From positions 461-64,460 of the forward strand of contig NZ_JADKSH010000001.1 of the NCBI RefSeq assembly GCF_015350795.1: DNA of 64,000 bases, written 5' to 3'. Below the pieces are notes generated by a model. It searched no databases. It was not told the origin of the DNA and was given only the letters and a program-made list of their open reading frames with translations. Position numbers and translations under genes: made by a program. The DNA comes from Microbacterium sp. VKM Ac-2870 (lineage in GTDB: Bacteria > Actinomycetota > Actinomycetes > Actinomycetales > Microbacteriaceae). Below, piece by piece: positions 8,637-17,148 of the stretch (positions are counted from its first letter, which is position 1; each line of letters begins with the position of its first letter).

Positions 8637-9799
8637 GCGCCCGATCGTACCGCCGCCACCGATGAGGCGACCGCGTCGGCCACGGCGTCGAGTTGCGTCC
8701 TCGCGTGCGAGGCGTCGTCGCGTGCGCGGTCATGCCCGAAGCTGAACCGCACGGCCGTCTGCGCGAGCGCGGCGGGCACGCCGAGAGCGAGGAGTACGTG
8801 CGAGGGCTCGTCGCTGCCCGCCGCGCAGGCAGATCCGCTGGACGACACGATGCCTCGGCGTTCGAGCTCGAGTAGCACTGCTTCTCCGCTCGTGCCGGCG
8901 AAGGTGAAACTCGCCGTGCCCGGCAGCCGGTGCACAGGGTGTCCGGTCAGTCGGGCCGTCGGCACATGGTGGAGGACGCGGTCGATGAAGCGGTCTCGCA
9001 GCGCCGTGACGCGGGCAGCGGCGGCGACGCGCTCGGCCTCAGCGAGCTCGAGGGCGGCCGCGAGGGCCACGGCGCCGGCGAGGTTCTCGGTACCGCTGCG
9101 CCGATCGCGCTCCTGGCCGCCGCCATGCAGGAGAGGCTCGAGCGGCAGGCGGTTGCGCACGGCGAGCAGGCCGATGCCGGACGGGGCACCGATCTTGTGT
9201 CCGGCGATCGAGAGCGCGTCGGCACCGGTGCCTGCCAGCGGCAGCCAGCCCGCGGCCTGGACAGCATCCACGTGCAGAGGCACTCCGGCGGCACGGGTCG
9301 CCTCGGCGAGCGCGGCGACATCCTGAATGGTCCCGATCTCGTTGTTGGCATAGCCGATGGAGACGAGGGCGGTAGCCGGGCGGACAGCCGCGGCGAGGTC
9401 AGCGGGGTCTATCCGGCCGGTGGTGTCCACCGGAAGTTCGGTGATAGCGGCTCCGTGCACGCGCCGCAGGTAGTCGCACGAGGCGAGGATCGCTTCGTGC
9501 TCGATGGGCGTCGTCACAATGTGGGGCGGTGCGCCGCGACGCAGCGCGGCGCCGAGGGCGAGCCCCTTGACCGCGAGGTTGTCGGCTTCCGTGCCGCCGG
9601 ATGTGAAGACGATGTCGGCCGGGCGCATGCCCACGACCGCAGCGACCCGCTGGCGGGCGTCGGCGAGGGCGGATGCCGCGGCCTCGCCGACGGTGTGGTG
9701 GCTCGACGGGTTGCCGAAACGATCACGAAGGTACGGCAGCATCGCCTCGAGCACCTCCGGGCGGACCGGGGCCGTTGCGGCATGGTCGAGGTAGAGCAT
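8633..9799 (-). CDS. nadS: cysteine desulfurase of the NAD operon (NifS/NadS-like)
   Basis: This 388-residue class V aminotransferase-fold enzyme carries the PLP lysine in SIAGHKIGAP (Lys202) and the persulfide cysteine in SSSGSACAAGS (Cys325). Other family landmarks are LYLDHAATAP at the start, TSGGTEADN, HVDAVQAAG and GGGQERDRRSGTEN. It converts L-cysteine to alanine and passes sulfur on for Fe-S assembly. Its place directly after nadC in the nad operon suggests it serves the oxygen-sensitive [4Fe-4S] cluster of NadA, as proposed for other nad-linked desulfurases; that role and the symbol are inferred from context. It is 6 bases from nadC and overlaps the glycosyltransferase gene by four. 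Confidence 0.88.
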   Translation of the reverse strand: MLYLDHAATAPVRPEVLEAMLPYLRDRFGNPSSHHTVGEAAASALADARQRVAAVVGMRPADIVFTSGGTEADNLAVKGLALGAALRRGAPPHIVTTPIEHEAILASCDYLRRVHGAAITELPVDTTGRIDPADLAAAVRPATALVSIGYANNEIGTIQDVAALAEATRAAGVPLHVDAVQAAGWLPLAGTGADALSIAGHKIGAPSGIGLLAVRNRLPLEPLLHGGGQERDRRSGTENLAGAVALAAALELAEAERVAAAARVTALRDRFIDRVLHHVPTARLTGHPVHRLPGTASFTFAGTSGEAVLLELERRGIVSSSGSACAAGSDEPSHVLLALGVPAALAQTAVRFSFGHDRARDDASHARTQLDAVADAVASSVAAVRSGA

Positions 9800-9805
9800 C
9801 GCCGT

Positions 9806-10705
9806 TCAGTCCGCGATCGGTCGGCCGGTCGTGGCTGCCGCGTCGAGACGGACGTCCAGGCCGAGGTCGAGTGCACGTGCGGAGTGGGTGAGCGCGCCGA
9901 CGGAGATGACATCGACACCGGTCGCGGCGATCTCGGCGACGGTGTCGAGCGTCACGCCTCCCGACGCCTCGACGGTCACCCGGTGCGAGATCAGGGCGAC
10001 GCCGGAACGCAGGTCGTCGATCGAGAAATTGTCGAGCATGATCGTGCCGATCCGCACCGTTGCGTCGCCGGCCGCCAGCACGGGCTCGATCTGATCGAGG
10101 CGATCGACCTCGACCTCCACGTGCGCCGTGTGGGGGAGAGCGCTCAGCGCGTCGCGCAGCGCCGACGTGACGTCGCCGCCACCGGCCGTCAGCACGGCGA
10201 GATGGTTGTCCTTCGCCATCACCGCGTCGGAGAGGGAGTAGCGATGGTTGTGCCCGCCGCCGCTGCGTACCGCGTGACGCTCGAGGGCGCGCAGTCCCGG
10301 CGTCGTCTTGCGGGTGTCGGCGATGCGGGCGCCGGTACCCGCGACCGCGGTGACGTAGCGGGCGGTGAGGGTCGCGATGCCGCACATGCGCTGCACCAGG
10401 TTGAGCGCCACGCGTTCTGCGGTGAGCACTCCGCGCGCCGGACCGCTCACCGTGGCCAGCACCTGTCCGGCGGCGAACGGTGCGCTGTCGGCGACGGCGA
10501 GAGCCACCGTGATTGTGGGATCGGTGCGGGTGAACGCGGCGGCGAACACATCACCGCCGCTGAAGACCCCGGCCTCCCGCGCCACGAGATCGGCGGTGGC
10601 GACGGCATCCGCCGGGATGAGGTACGCACTCGTCAGATCTCCCCACGGCGCGTCCTCGTCGAGAGCCGCCTCGACCACGCGGTCGATGTGACGGGCGGTC
10701 AGCAC
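9806..10705 (-). CDS. nadC: quinolinate phosphoribosyltransferase (decarboxylating)
   Basis: At 299 residues it is the normal length for NadC. It catalyses quinolinate plus PRPP to nicotinate mononucleotide, CO2 and PPi, the third step of de novo NAD synthesis in the cytoplasm. Diagnostic motifs are RVALNLVQRMCGIAT, IADTRKTTPGLRALERHAVRSGGGHNHRYSLSDAVMAKDNH and VEVEVDRLDQI, followed by the barrel strands VRIGTIMLDNFS and VEASGGVTLDTVAEIAATGVDVISVGALTHS. The basic residues in the DTRKTTPGLR and GGGHNHR loops bind quinolinate and PRPP. The gene overlaps the end of nadB by seven bases. Confidence 0.96.
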   Translation of the reverse strand: MLTARHIDRVVEAALDEDAPWGDLTSAYLIPADAVATADLVAREAGVFSGGDVFAAAFTRTDPTITVALAVADSAPFAAGQVLATVSGPARGVLTAERVALNLVQRMCGIATLTARYVTAVAGTGARIADTRKTTPGLRALERHAVRSGGGHNHRYSLSDAVMAKDNHLAVLTAGGGDVTSALRDALSALPHTAHVEVEVDRLDQIEPVLAAGDATVRIGTIMLDNFSIDDLRSGVALISHRVTVEASGGVTLDTVAEIAATGVDVISVGALTHSARALDLGLDVRLDAAATTGRPIAD

Positions 10706-12291
10706 GTCGCCTCCTGCAGGGTGCGGGCTGCCGTCGCGGCAGCCTCATCTCGCCGCGTGTGGGCGCCGATCGACGCGGTGCGGGCGATCGCTGCATCCAC
10801 GAGGGCCTGCGCGACGAGAAGGAGGTTCTCGTCCTCGAGTCTGGCCTCATCCGCAGCGTGACGAGGCGCCCGGCGCCAGGCCGCCAGCACACCGGCCGCA
10901 TGCGCGAGTCCGCTCGCGTCACGCACCAGCCCGGCATCGTCCCACATCAGGCGCTGCAGCGCGCCTCGCGAGAACGGCTCTTCTGCGCGGGGGGCGACCG
11001 TCACCGGGGCCGGCTCGGGCTCTGTCGTGGGCGAGAACACCGATTGCGGCGGCCAGGCGCCGGACACCGCGTCGGTGGCGATCGCGTCGCCGGCCCGCGC
11101 ACCGAAGACAGCTCCTTCGAGCAGAGAATTGGAAGCGAGCCGGTTGGCCCCATGCACACCGGTGCGGGCGACCTCGCCGACGGCGTAGAGGCCGCGGATG
11201 CTGGTGCGACCCGCGAGGTCGGTAGCGACACCACCCATCAGGTAGTGCGCCGCCGGTGTCACCGGAAGGGGCTCCTGCGACCAGTCCAGTCCGCGCTCGC
11301 GCACCGCCGCGTCGATCGTGGGGAAGCGCCGGGCGAGGAAGGCCGCCGTCTGCTTGCGAGCGGGACCCGAACCGGTCTGGCCGAGCCCGGTCGCATCCAG
11401 GAGCACGGGCCGTCCCTCCTGCTCTTCCATCACCGCGGCGATCGTGCGCGCGACCACATCGCGGGGGGCGAGCTCGGCGTCGACATGGGCGTCGAGCATG
11501 AAGCGGCGACCCTGCTCGTCGCGCAACACGCCGCCTTCGCCGCGGACGGCCTCGGAGATGAGAAACGCGTCACCGGAACCGGTGAGCACCGTGGGGTGGA
11601 ACTGGAAGAACTCGAGATCTCGCACCACGGCTCCGGCGCGAAGGGCGGCGGCGATACCGTCGCCGGTCGCGACCGGAGGATTCGTGGTGTGGGCATACAG
11701 CTGGCCGGCGCCGCCGGTGGCGAGCACGACCGCGTCGGCCACGATGACTTCGCGACGGCTGTCGTCGACGAGCAAGGAGACTCCGCGCACCGATCCATCG
11801 TCGGCGAGCACGAGGTCGACGAGGAACGCGTGCTCGATCACGTCGACTCCGCTCGCCCGCAGCCGCGCTACCAGCGCCTTCTCGATGACGCTGCCCGTCG
11901 CGTCACCTCCGGCGTGCAGAACGCGCGGATATGAATGTGCCGCTTCGAGGCCCTTCACGAGTTCGCCGTCGACGCCGCGATCGAACGCGACGCCGAGGGC
12001 GATCAGCTCGCGAATGCGGTCGGGACCTTCGGTGACGAGCACGCGCACAGCCTCGGGGTCGCTGAGCCCGGCACCGGCGATCAGCGTGTCGTGCTCGTGC
12101 GCGGCGGCGCTGTCGTCATCGAACATCACTCCCGCGATGCCGCCCTGGGCATAGCGCGTGTTCGCATGTTCGAGGACGTCTTTGGTGACGAGGGTCACCC
12201 GGCAATCGGACGCCGAGGCGTGCAGCGCCGCGGTCAGACCGGCGATGCCGGAGCCGACGACGATCACACGCGGTGCGGTTGTGGCGGTCAC
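10699..12291 (-). CDS. nadB: L-aspartate oxidase
   Basis: From the GTG at 12291 this is a 530-residue FAD enzyme that oxidises L-aspartate to iminoaspartate for NadA. The dinucleotide-binding motif is at the front (VIVVGSGIAGLTAALHAS). ANTRYAQGGIAGV, the FQFHPT signature with its active-site His, and the SEAVRGEGG and YAVGEVARTGVHGANRLASNSLLEGAVFGARAGDAI block are characteristic of the family. The frame stays open upstream to 12441, but the GTG overlaps the nadA stop by four bases (GTGA) and starts right at the FAD motif, so I chose it. The C-terminal helical domain is present. Confidence 0.95.
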   Translation of the reverse strand: MTATTAPRVIVVGSGIAGLTAALHASASDCRVTLVTKDVLEHANTRYAQGGIAGVMFDDDSAAAHEHDTLIAGAGLSDPEAVRVLVTEGPDRIRELIALGVAFDRGVDGELVKGLEAAHSYPRVLHAGGDATGSVIEKALVARLRASGVDVIEHAFLVDLVLADDGSVRGVSLLVDDSRREVIVADAVVLATGGAGQLYAHTTNPPVATGDGIAAALRAGAVVRDLEFFQFHPTVLTGSGDAFLISEAVRGEGGVLRDEQGRRFMLDAHVDAELAPRDVVARTIAAVMEEQEGRPVLLDATGLGQTGSGPARKQTAAFLARRFPTIDAAVRERGLDWSQEPLPVTPAAHYLMGGVATDLAGRTSIRGLYAVGEVARTGVHGANRLASNSLLEGAVFGARAGDAIATDAVSGAWPPQSVFSPTTEPEPAPVTVAPRAEEPFSRGALQRLMWDDAGLVRDASGLAHAAGVLAAWRRAPRHAADEARLEDENLLLVAQALVDAAIARTASIGAHTRRDEAAATAARTLQEATC

Positions 12292-13607
12292 GGCTTGGCC
12301 GCCAGCATCCGCTCGAGGGCCAGACGTGCCGGCTCGGCGACATCGCCCGGCACCGTGATCCGGTTGAGGACAACGCCCGCCACAAGGCTCTCCAGTACCC
12401 ACGCGAGATATCCCGGGTGGATGCGGTACATCGTCGAGCACGGGCAGACGACAGGGTCGAGGCAGAAGATCTCGTGTTGAGGGAACTGCGCCGCGAGGCG
12501 TTGCACGAGATTGATCTCGGTACCGATGGCGAAGGTGGTCGGCTCAGTGGTGGCGGCGATCGCCTTGCGGATGTAGTCGGTGGAGCCCGCCTCGTCGGCG
12601 GCGTCGACGACGGCCATCGGGCACTCCGGATGCACGATCACACGGACGCCCGGGTGGGTGTTGCGCGCCGCGGCGATCTGGTCGACGGTGAAGCGACGGT
12701 GCACCGAGCAGAACCCGTGCCAGAGGATGACGCGCGCGTCTTCGAGCTGGGTGTCCGTCGAGCCGCCGAGCGGCTTGCGCGGGTTCCACATGGGCATCTG
12801 CTCGAGCGGAACGCCCATGGCCTTGGCCGTGTTGCGGCCGAGGTGCTGGTCGGGGAAGAACAACACGCGGCGTCCGCGCTCGAATGCCCACTCCAGCACG
12901 GTGCGCGCGTTCGAGGAGGTACAGACGATGCCGCCGTGCCGGCCGACGAAGCCCTTGATGGCAGCCGACGAGTTCATGTAGGTGACGGGGATCACCGGCA
13001 CCCGTCCGTCGTCGTCGGGTGCGGTGAGATCGCCGTACAGCTCTTCGAGCTGCTCCCAGCACTCCTCTACCTCGTCGATCGAAGCCATATCCGCCATCGA
13101 ACATCCCGCGGCGAGGTTTGGGAGGATCACGGCTTGCTCGGGACGTGAGAGCAAATCGGCGGTCTCGGCCATGAAGTGCACACCGCAGAAGACGATGGCC
13201 TCGGCATCCGGGTGTTCGAGTGCCGCGTTCGCCAGCTGAAAGGAGTCGCCCACGTAGTCGGCGTGCGTGACGACCTCTTCGCGCTGGTAGAAGTGTCCGA
13301 GGATGACCACCCGGTCACCGAGCGTGGCCTTGGCCGCGCGGATACGCGCATGCAGCTCATTCTCGGTGGCGGCGCGATACACGGCGGGCAGTTCGCCCTG
13401 GCGGGGTGCGCCGGTGGGGATCACGTCGCCCATCGACGACCCGGGGCCATAGCCGGGCCGGCCGTCGAAGTCCCACGGACCCGCGGCGAGGTCGGTGTTG
13501 CACGTCTCCGCGGTGGAAGCGCCCGAGACGATGGCCTGGATGCCGTGGTCGACGCTCGGGTCGACCACGTCCGGCCGGGGTTGCAGGGTGAGAACAGTGG
13601 CGCTCAT
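12288..13607 (-). CDS. nadA: quinolinate synthase A
   Basis: The 439-residue [4Fe-4S] enzyme condenses iminoaspartate with dihydroxyacetone phosphate to quinolinate. Cluster ligands are expected in FCGVHFMAETADLL, in the HPECPM segment and in the C-terminal CLDPVVCPCSTM. Repeated-domain landmarks are ILGHFYQREEV, SFQLANAA, GCSMADMA, VTYMNSSAAIKGF and CTSSNARTVLEW. The ~80-residue front extension before the first domain is also found in other actinobacterial NadA proteins. The gene overlaps nrtR upstream and nadB downstream, each by four bases. Confidence 0.96.
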   Translation of the reverse strand: MSATVLTLQPRPDVVDPSVDHGIQAIVSGASTAETCNTDLAAGPWDFDGRPGYGPGSSMGDVIPTGAPRQGELPAVYRAATENELHARIRAAKATLGDRVVILGHFYQREEVVTHADYVGDSFQLANAALEHPDAEAIVFCGVHFMAETADLLSRPEQAVILPNLAAGCSMADMASIDEVEECWEQLEELYGDLTAPDDDGRVPVIPVTYMNSSAAIKGFVGRHGGIVCTSSNARTVLEWAFERGRRVLFFPDQHLGRNTAKAMGVPLEQMPMWNPRKPLGGSTDTQLEDARVILWHGFCSVHRRFTVDQIAAARNTHPGVRVIVHPECPMAVVDAADEAGSTDYIRKAIAATTEPTTFAIGTEINLVQRLAAQFPQHEIFCLDPVVCPCSTMYRIHPGYLAWVLESLVAGVVLNRITVPGDVAEPARLALERMLAAKP

Positions 13608-14350
13608 GTCGTGACCTTTTCGGGAAGGACCGGTGGTGCGGTTGCGGGTGTGATGTCGGATCGGAGCGGGCCGCGTTCAGCGAGCTCCACGTCGTGGTTG
13701 TAGCGGTAGAGCCGCGCCGGGCGGTGGCTGCCCGTGCGGAACTGCTCGGTGGGGATGAGGGTGCCCGAGTTCTCCACCTGGCGGCGGAAGTTGGCCGGGT
13801 CGAGGTCGCGTTCGAGGATCGCCTCGTAGACCTCGCGCAGATCCGACAGGCTGAACAGGTCGGGCAGAAGACCGTGGGCAATGCGGCTGTAGCCGACTTT
13901 GTTGCGCAGACGCCAGAGGGCGTAGTCGACGATGTGGTTGTGGTCGAAGGCGAGCGTCGGCAGATCGGAGGCGTCGAACCACGCGACATTATGGGCGTCG
14001 ATCGGCAGCTGGGCGCCCTCGCGCAGCAACGCCCAGTACACGATCGAGACGACCCGACCGGGGGAGCGTCCGATATCACCGAAGGCGTAGAGCTGCTCGA
14101 GGTAGCTCGGGGCGAGTCCCGTGGTCTCGGCGAGGGTGCGCGATGCCGCGACGTCGAGTTCTTCGGCGCCGTCGAGCCAGCCACCCGGGAGAGCCCATCG
14201 TCCTTCGTGAGGATCTCGCGTGCGGCGTACCAGCGGGAGGACGACGGCAAGGCGTCCCGTGGTCGGGTCTCGGCGCAGGCTGAAGATCACCGTCGATACG
14301 GCGACGCGGATGCCGTCCGATGGGGGATCTGTTCTTGTCATCATGACCAT
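13604..14350 (-). CDS. nrtR: NrtR-family Nudix-related repressor of NAD biosynthesis
   Basis: This 248-residue protein joins a Nudix-like domain (about 15-140) to a winged-helix domain (about 150-230, containing LLPDLFSLSDLREVYEAILERDLDPANFRRQVEN), the signature of NrtR. NrtR proteins bind ADP-ribose or related NAD metabolites through the Nudix domain and control NAD genes. The Nudix box (residues 57-79) keeps Gly57, Glu63, Arg71, Glu75 and Gly78, but two expected Glu are Thr (72 and 76), so hydrolysis is probably lost while binding remains. It leads the nad operon, so autoregulation is likely. The ATG at 14350 is followed by two more in-frame ATGs (MVMM), so the exact start is uncertain by a few residues. 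Confidence 0.9.
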   Translation of the reverse strand: MVMMTRTDPPSDGIRVAVSTVIFSLRRDPTTGRLAVVLPLVRRTRDPHEGRWALPGGWLDGAEELDVAASRTLAETTGLAPSYLEQLYAFGDIGRSPGRVVSIVYWALLREGAQLPIDAHNVAWFDASDLPTLAFDHNHIVDYALWRLRNKVGYSRIAHGLLPDLFSLSDLREVYEAILERDLDPANFRRQVENSGTLIPTEQFRTGSHRPARLYRYNHDVELAERGPLRSDITPATAPPVLPEKVTT

Positions 14351-14362
14351 AACCTCGGCTCG

Positions 14363-14392
14363 ATCTTAGAGTCGTCACGACACGAAGGTCAA
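14363..14392 (-). promoter_or_regulatory. sigma-70-type promoter of the nrtR-nad operon
   Basis: Reading the minus strand, a -35 TTGACC (complement of 14387-14392), an 18-bp spacer and a -10 TAAGAT (complement of 14363-14368) lie 12 bases before the nrtR ATG, so the leader is only about five bases. A short perfect dyad, GTCAT-C-ATGAC, at 14337-14347 overlaps the first codons and is a possible NrtR operator half of this promoter. The operator reading is weak. Confidence 0.6.
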
Positions 14393-14469
14393 ATGGGCGC
14401 AGGCGTGAATTAAGGCTGCGTGCAGCCGCCGTGAAGCGTGGCCCGCTACGGTGTCGGCGGAGGTCACCC

Positions 14470-15654
14470 GTGCTCATCGTGGACATCATCGCTGTCGTTG
14501 CGCTGCTCATCGCTTTCGCGTCGGGAATCGCGCGCGGTTTCTTCGCGAGCCTCGGCAGCGTCATCGGCATGGTGGTCGGAGCGGCGGCCGCGCTCTGGTT
14601 GCTGCCCCTGGCGACACCGTGGTTCGCGACGATCGTGCCGGACGGCGGCTGGCGCACGGTCGCGCTCGCCGCCGCCGTGCTCGCACTGGTGGCGATCGGC
14701 ACAGCCGGCGGCGCCGCGGTGGGCGGCGCGGTGCGTCGGGGCGTGGATCGCAGCCGGCTGCGCGGACTCGAGCGTGCCCTCGGCGGCGTCCTCACCACGG
14801 TGGCCACGGCACTGGCGTTGCTGCTGGTGTCGTCGGGTATCGCCACCGCTGGCATCCCCTATGTCTCGTCGGCCGTGGCATCGTCCCGCGTCATCGGCGT
14901 GCTCGATGCGCTGACGCCCCCGCAGCTGGACGAAGCGCTCGCCGCCGCCCGCGGCGCTTTGCTCTCCGACGGCCTGCCGCGTCTGGAAGCGGCGATCGGC
15001 GCGGTGGTGACTCCCACCGCGCCGCCCATCACGCTGGATGATCCGGAGCTCCAGGCCGCCGCCGCCTCGGTCGCACGGGTGAGCGGCACCGCCTACGCGT
15101 GCGGGGTGTCGATGACGGGTTCAGGGTTCGTTGCGGCGAGCGGGCTCGTCGTCACCAACGCCCATGTCGTGGCCGGCGTCGACACCCCCATCGTGGAGCT
15201 GCCCGGTGGCCGAGCCACCGAGGGGCGCATCGTGCTCTTCGACCCCGTGGACGACTTCGCGATCATCTCGATCGCCGGGCTCGACGCGGCGCCCCTCACG
15301 ATCGCCGCTCCCGCAGCGGCCGGAACGCAGGCCGCGGTGCAGGGGTACCCGCACGGCGGTCCGTTCACGAGCATCTCCGCCGGGGTCCTGTCGGTCGCCT
15401 CCGTGCCGGTTCCCGACATCTACGACACCTCGGCGTCGCCGCGGGAGATCTATGCACTGGATGCCGATGTGCAACCCGGAAACTCGGGCGGACCCCTCTT
15501 GAGCGGTGACGGCGATGTCATCGGCGTTGTCTTCGCCCGTGGGGCCGACGGCGAGGGCCGTGGGTATGCCACGACAACGTCGGTGCTCCGACCGGATCTC
15601 GCCTCCGTCACGGCCGACTCGCCGACCGTCGCATCCGGGCGCTGTACGCGCTGA
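14470..15654 (+). CDS. MarP-like membrane serine protease (CvpA domain plus trypsin-like domain)
   Basis: From the GTG at 14470 (GGCGGAGG ribosome site at 14457-14463) this is 394 residues. The N-terminal 150 residues hold four hydrophobic segments of the CvpA/colicin V production type. After a linker, a chymotrypsin-fold protease shows the triad His232 (TNAHVV), Asp262 (DDFAIIS) and Ser339 (PGNSGGPLL). Cys211 and Cys392 bracket the protease domain, as does the known disulfide of mycobacterial MarP, which protects against acid and oxidative stress. The protease would face the periplasmic side. The gene diverges from nrtR. A longer start at 14431 adds 13 basic residues without a ribosome site. 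Confidence 0.85.
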   Translation: MLIVDIIAVVALLIAFASGIARGFFASLGSVIGMVVGAAAALWLLPLATPWFATIVPDGGWRTVALAAAVLALVAIGTAGGAAVGGAVRRGVDRSRLRGLERALGGVLTTVATALALLLVSSGIATAGIPYVSSAVASSRVIGVLDALTPPQLDEALAAARGALLSDGLPRLEAAIGAVVTPTAPPITLDDPELQAAAASVARVSGTAYACGVSMTGSGFVAASGLVVTNAHVVAGVDTPIVELPGGRATEGRIVLFDPVDDFAIISIAGLDAAPLTIAAPAAAGTQAAVQGYPHGGPFTSISAGVLSVASVPVPDIYDTSASPREIYALDADVQPGNSGGPLLSGDGDVIGVVFARGADGEGRGYATTTSVLRPDLASVTADSPTVASGRCTR

Positions 15655-15674
15655 GCGCGTGCACGGTCACGCGC

Positions 15675-15680
15675 TATGCT
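15675..15680 (+). promoter_or_regulatory. -10 element of the gcv operon
   Basis: TATGCT lies about 25 bases ahead of the first glycine aptamer and 20 bases after the end of the protease gene. No convincing -35 is seen 17 bases upstream. Confidence 0.45.
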
Positions 15681-15704
15681 GACAGGGCAATTGAAGACAG
15701 GCCG

Positions 15705-15915
15705 CATGACGTGTGCGGGAGAGCCTCGGCATCCACCGTTTCGGAGGACGTCGGGCACCGAAGGAGCAAGCCTCCCCGCCAATCTCTCAGGTCCGCGTAC
15801 CGCTCGCGTCCGGCCGCTCTGAAAAGCGATTCCCACAGTGCGGGGAATCCGCCGACGGTGAAAGCCGGTGCCGCTGATGCGGGACCGGTGAAACTCTCAG
15901 GCCCATGACAGAGGG
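15705..15915 (+). ncRNA. tandem glycine riboswitch (two aptamers)
   Basis: Aptamer 1 runs from the GTGCGGGAGAGCC strand (about 15711) through GGGCACCGAAGGAGCAAGCC to AATCTCTCAGGTCCGCGTAC (15781-15800). Aptamer 2 runs from about 15816 through the GTGCGGGGAATCCGCC strand (from 15839) to GGTGAAACTCTCAGGCCCATGACAGAGGG. The conserved GGAGAG-like strand, the CCGAAGGAGCAA core and the paired CTCTCAGG strand are diagnostic of the gcvT-type riboswitch. It sits directly upstream of gcvT-H-P, where glycine binding normally switches expression on. The short 5' linker before aptamer 1 (GACAGGGCAATTGAAGACAGG) could form the usual kink-turn with the interaptamer region; I did not fold it. Confidence 0.93.
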
Positions 15916-15923
15916 GGAGTTCA

Positions 15924-15945
15924 CGGATACCGGTCCCGGTGTCCG
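15924..15945 (+). promoter_or_regulatory. hairpin between glycine riboswitch and gcvT (possible expression platform)
   Basis: A near-perfect inverted repeat, CGGATACCGG then TC then CCGGTGTCCG, forms a ten-pair stem with one T-G wobble, starting nine bases after the aptamer end and 25 bases before the gcvT ATG. There is no T-tract, so it may act as a Rho-linked or structure-only terminator, or compete with aptamer pairing. The gcvT ribosome site (GGGGAGAA, about 15959-15966) lies outside the stem. Confidence 0.5.
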
Positions 15946-15969
15946 TCCACCCGATCTCGGGGAGAACTC

Positions 15970-17148
15970 ATGCCAGACCTTCGCACCACCGCCCTCGCCG
16001 ATCGCCATGCCGCGCTCGGTGCTTCGTTCACCGACTTCGGTGGCTGGAACATGCCGGTGCGGTATACCTCCGACTTGGCCGAACATCACGCCGTGCGACG
16101 GGCGGCGGGCCTGTTCGACATCTCGCACATGGCGGAGTTCCTCGTGACCGGTTCGGGCGCCGCCGCCTTCCTCGACTATGCGCTCGCCGGGCGGATCTCG
16201 ACCATGAAGATCGGCAAGGCGAAGTACTCGCTGTTGCTCGACGAGAACGGCGGCGTGATCGACGACGTCATCGTGTACCGGACCGGGGACGACGACTTCC
16301 TTGTCATCTCCAACGCCGGCAACCGCGCACGGGTGGCCGACGCGTTCGCGGCGCGGGTCGACCGGGCGGCGGAGATCGTACGTGCTGCCCGCGAGCCGGC
16401 CGCGGACGGCAGCTTCGCGTTCGTGGTTGGCGCGGAGAAGGCGCGCGTCGAGGACATCTCCGACCAGACGTCGCTGATCGCGGTGCAGGGCCCGCGCGCA
16501 CGAGAGATCGTGGAAGCTACCGTGGGCATTGCTGACGTCGCTCCGGCGCTGGCCGACCTGGGGTACTACGCGTGGTCGCAGGGGACCTTCGAGGACGGGC
16601 AGCTGTTCGTCGCGCGGACCGGCTACACGGGCGAAGACGGCTTCGAACTGATGGTGTCCAATGCGCTCGCGCCGGCATTGTGGGACGCGCTGCTCGAGGC
16701 GGGGGAGCCGCTCGGGCTCGTCCCCGCGGGCCTCGCCGCGCGCGACACGCTGCGTCTCGAAGCCGGCATGCCGCTGCACGGACACGAGCTGTCCACCGAG
16801 ATCCTTCCCGCACAAGCAGGGCTCGGCCGCGTCGTCGCGGGCGACAAGGACCAGTTCGTCGGGCGGGAAGCGCTCGCCGCGGCATCCGTGAGTCTGCCCG
16901 TGCTGGTCGGAATCGTCGCCGAGGGTCGCCGTGCCGGCCGCGCCGGGTACGCCGTGCTGGATGCTGCGGGCGAGCCCGTGGGGGAGATCACCAGCGGGGC
17001 GCTGAGCCCCACCCTCGGCTATCCCATCGCGATGGCCTTCGTCCCGCCGACGCTCGCCGAGACCGATACCCCTCTTTTCATCGATGTGCGGGGAACCCGC
17101 ATTCCCGCGACCGTGACCGCCCTGCCTTTCTATCGGAGGACCGCATGA
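15970..17148 (+). CDS. gcvT: glycine cleavage system T protein (aminomethyltransferase)
   Basis: The 392-residue protein transfers the methylene group from aminomethyl-lipoyl-GcvH to tetrahydrofolate, releasing ammonia. Family landmarks include [55 protein letters not shown] with its folate-binding acid, [20 protein letters not shown] and the C-terminal barrel [21 protein letters not shown]. Length is a little above the usual 360-370. It is first in gcvT-gcvH-gcvP, controlled by the glycine riboswitch just upstream, and overlaps gcvH by four bases (ATGA). Confidence 0.96.
   Translation: MPDLRTTALADRHAALGASFTDFGGWNMPVRYTSDLAEHHAVRRAAGLFDISHMAEFLVTGSGAAAFLDYALAGRISTMKIGKAKYSLLLDENGGVIDDVIVYRTGDDDFLVISNAGNRARVADAFAARVDRAAEIVRAAREPAADGSFAFVVGAEKARVEDISDQTSLIAVQGPRAREIVEATVGIADVAPALADLGYYAWSQGTFEDGQLFVARTGYTGEDGFELMVSNALAPALWDALLEAGEPLGLVPAGLAARDTLRLEAGMPLHGHELSTEILPAQAGLGRVVAGDKDQFVGREALAAASVSLPVLVGIVAEGRRAGRAGYAVLDAAGEPVGEITSGALSPTLGYPIAMAFVPPTLAETDTPLFIDVRGTRIPATVTALPFYRRTA

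Noticed and set aside
8930..10861. 643-residue plus-strand frame
   Set aside because: It is antisense to the cysteine desulfurase, nadC and nadB genes, with no domain pattern of its own.
15905..16147. Frame beginning MTEGEFTDTG in the riboswitch tail
   Set aside because: Its ATG is the conserved GCCCATGACAGAGGG end of the second glycine aptamer, and the frame runs out of phase into gcvT.
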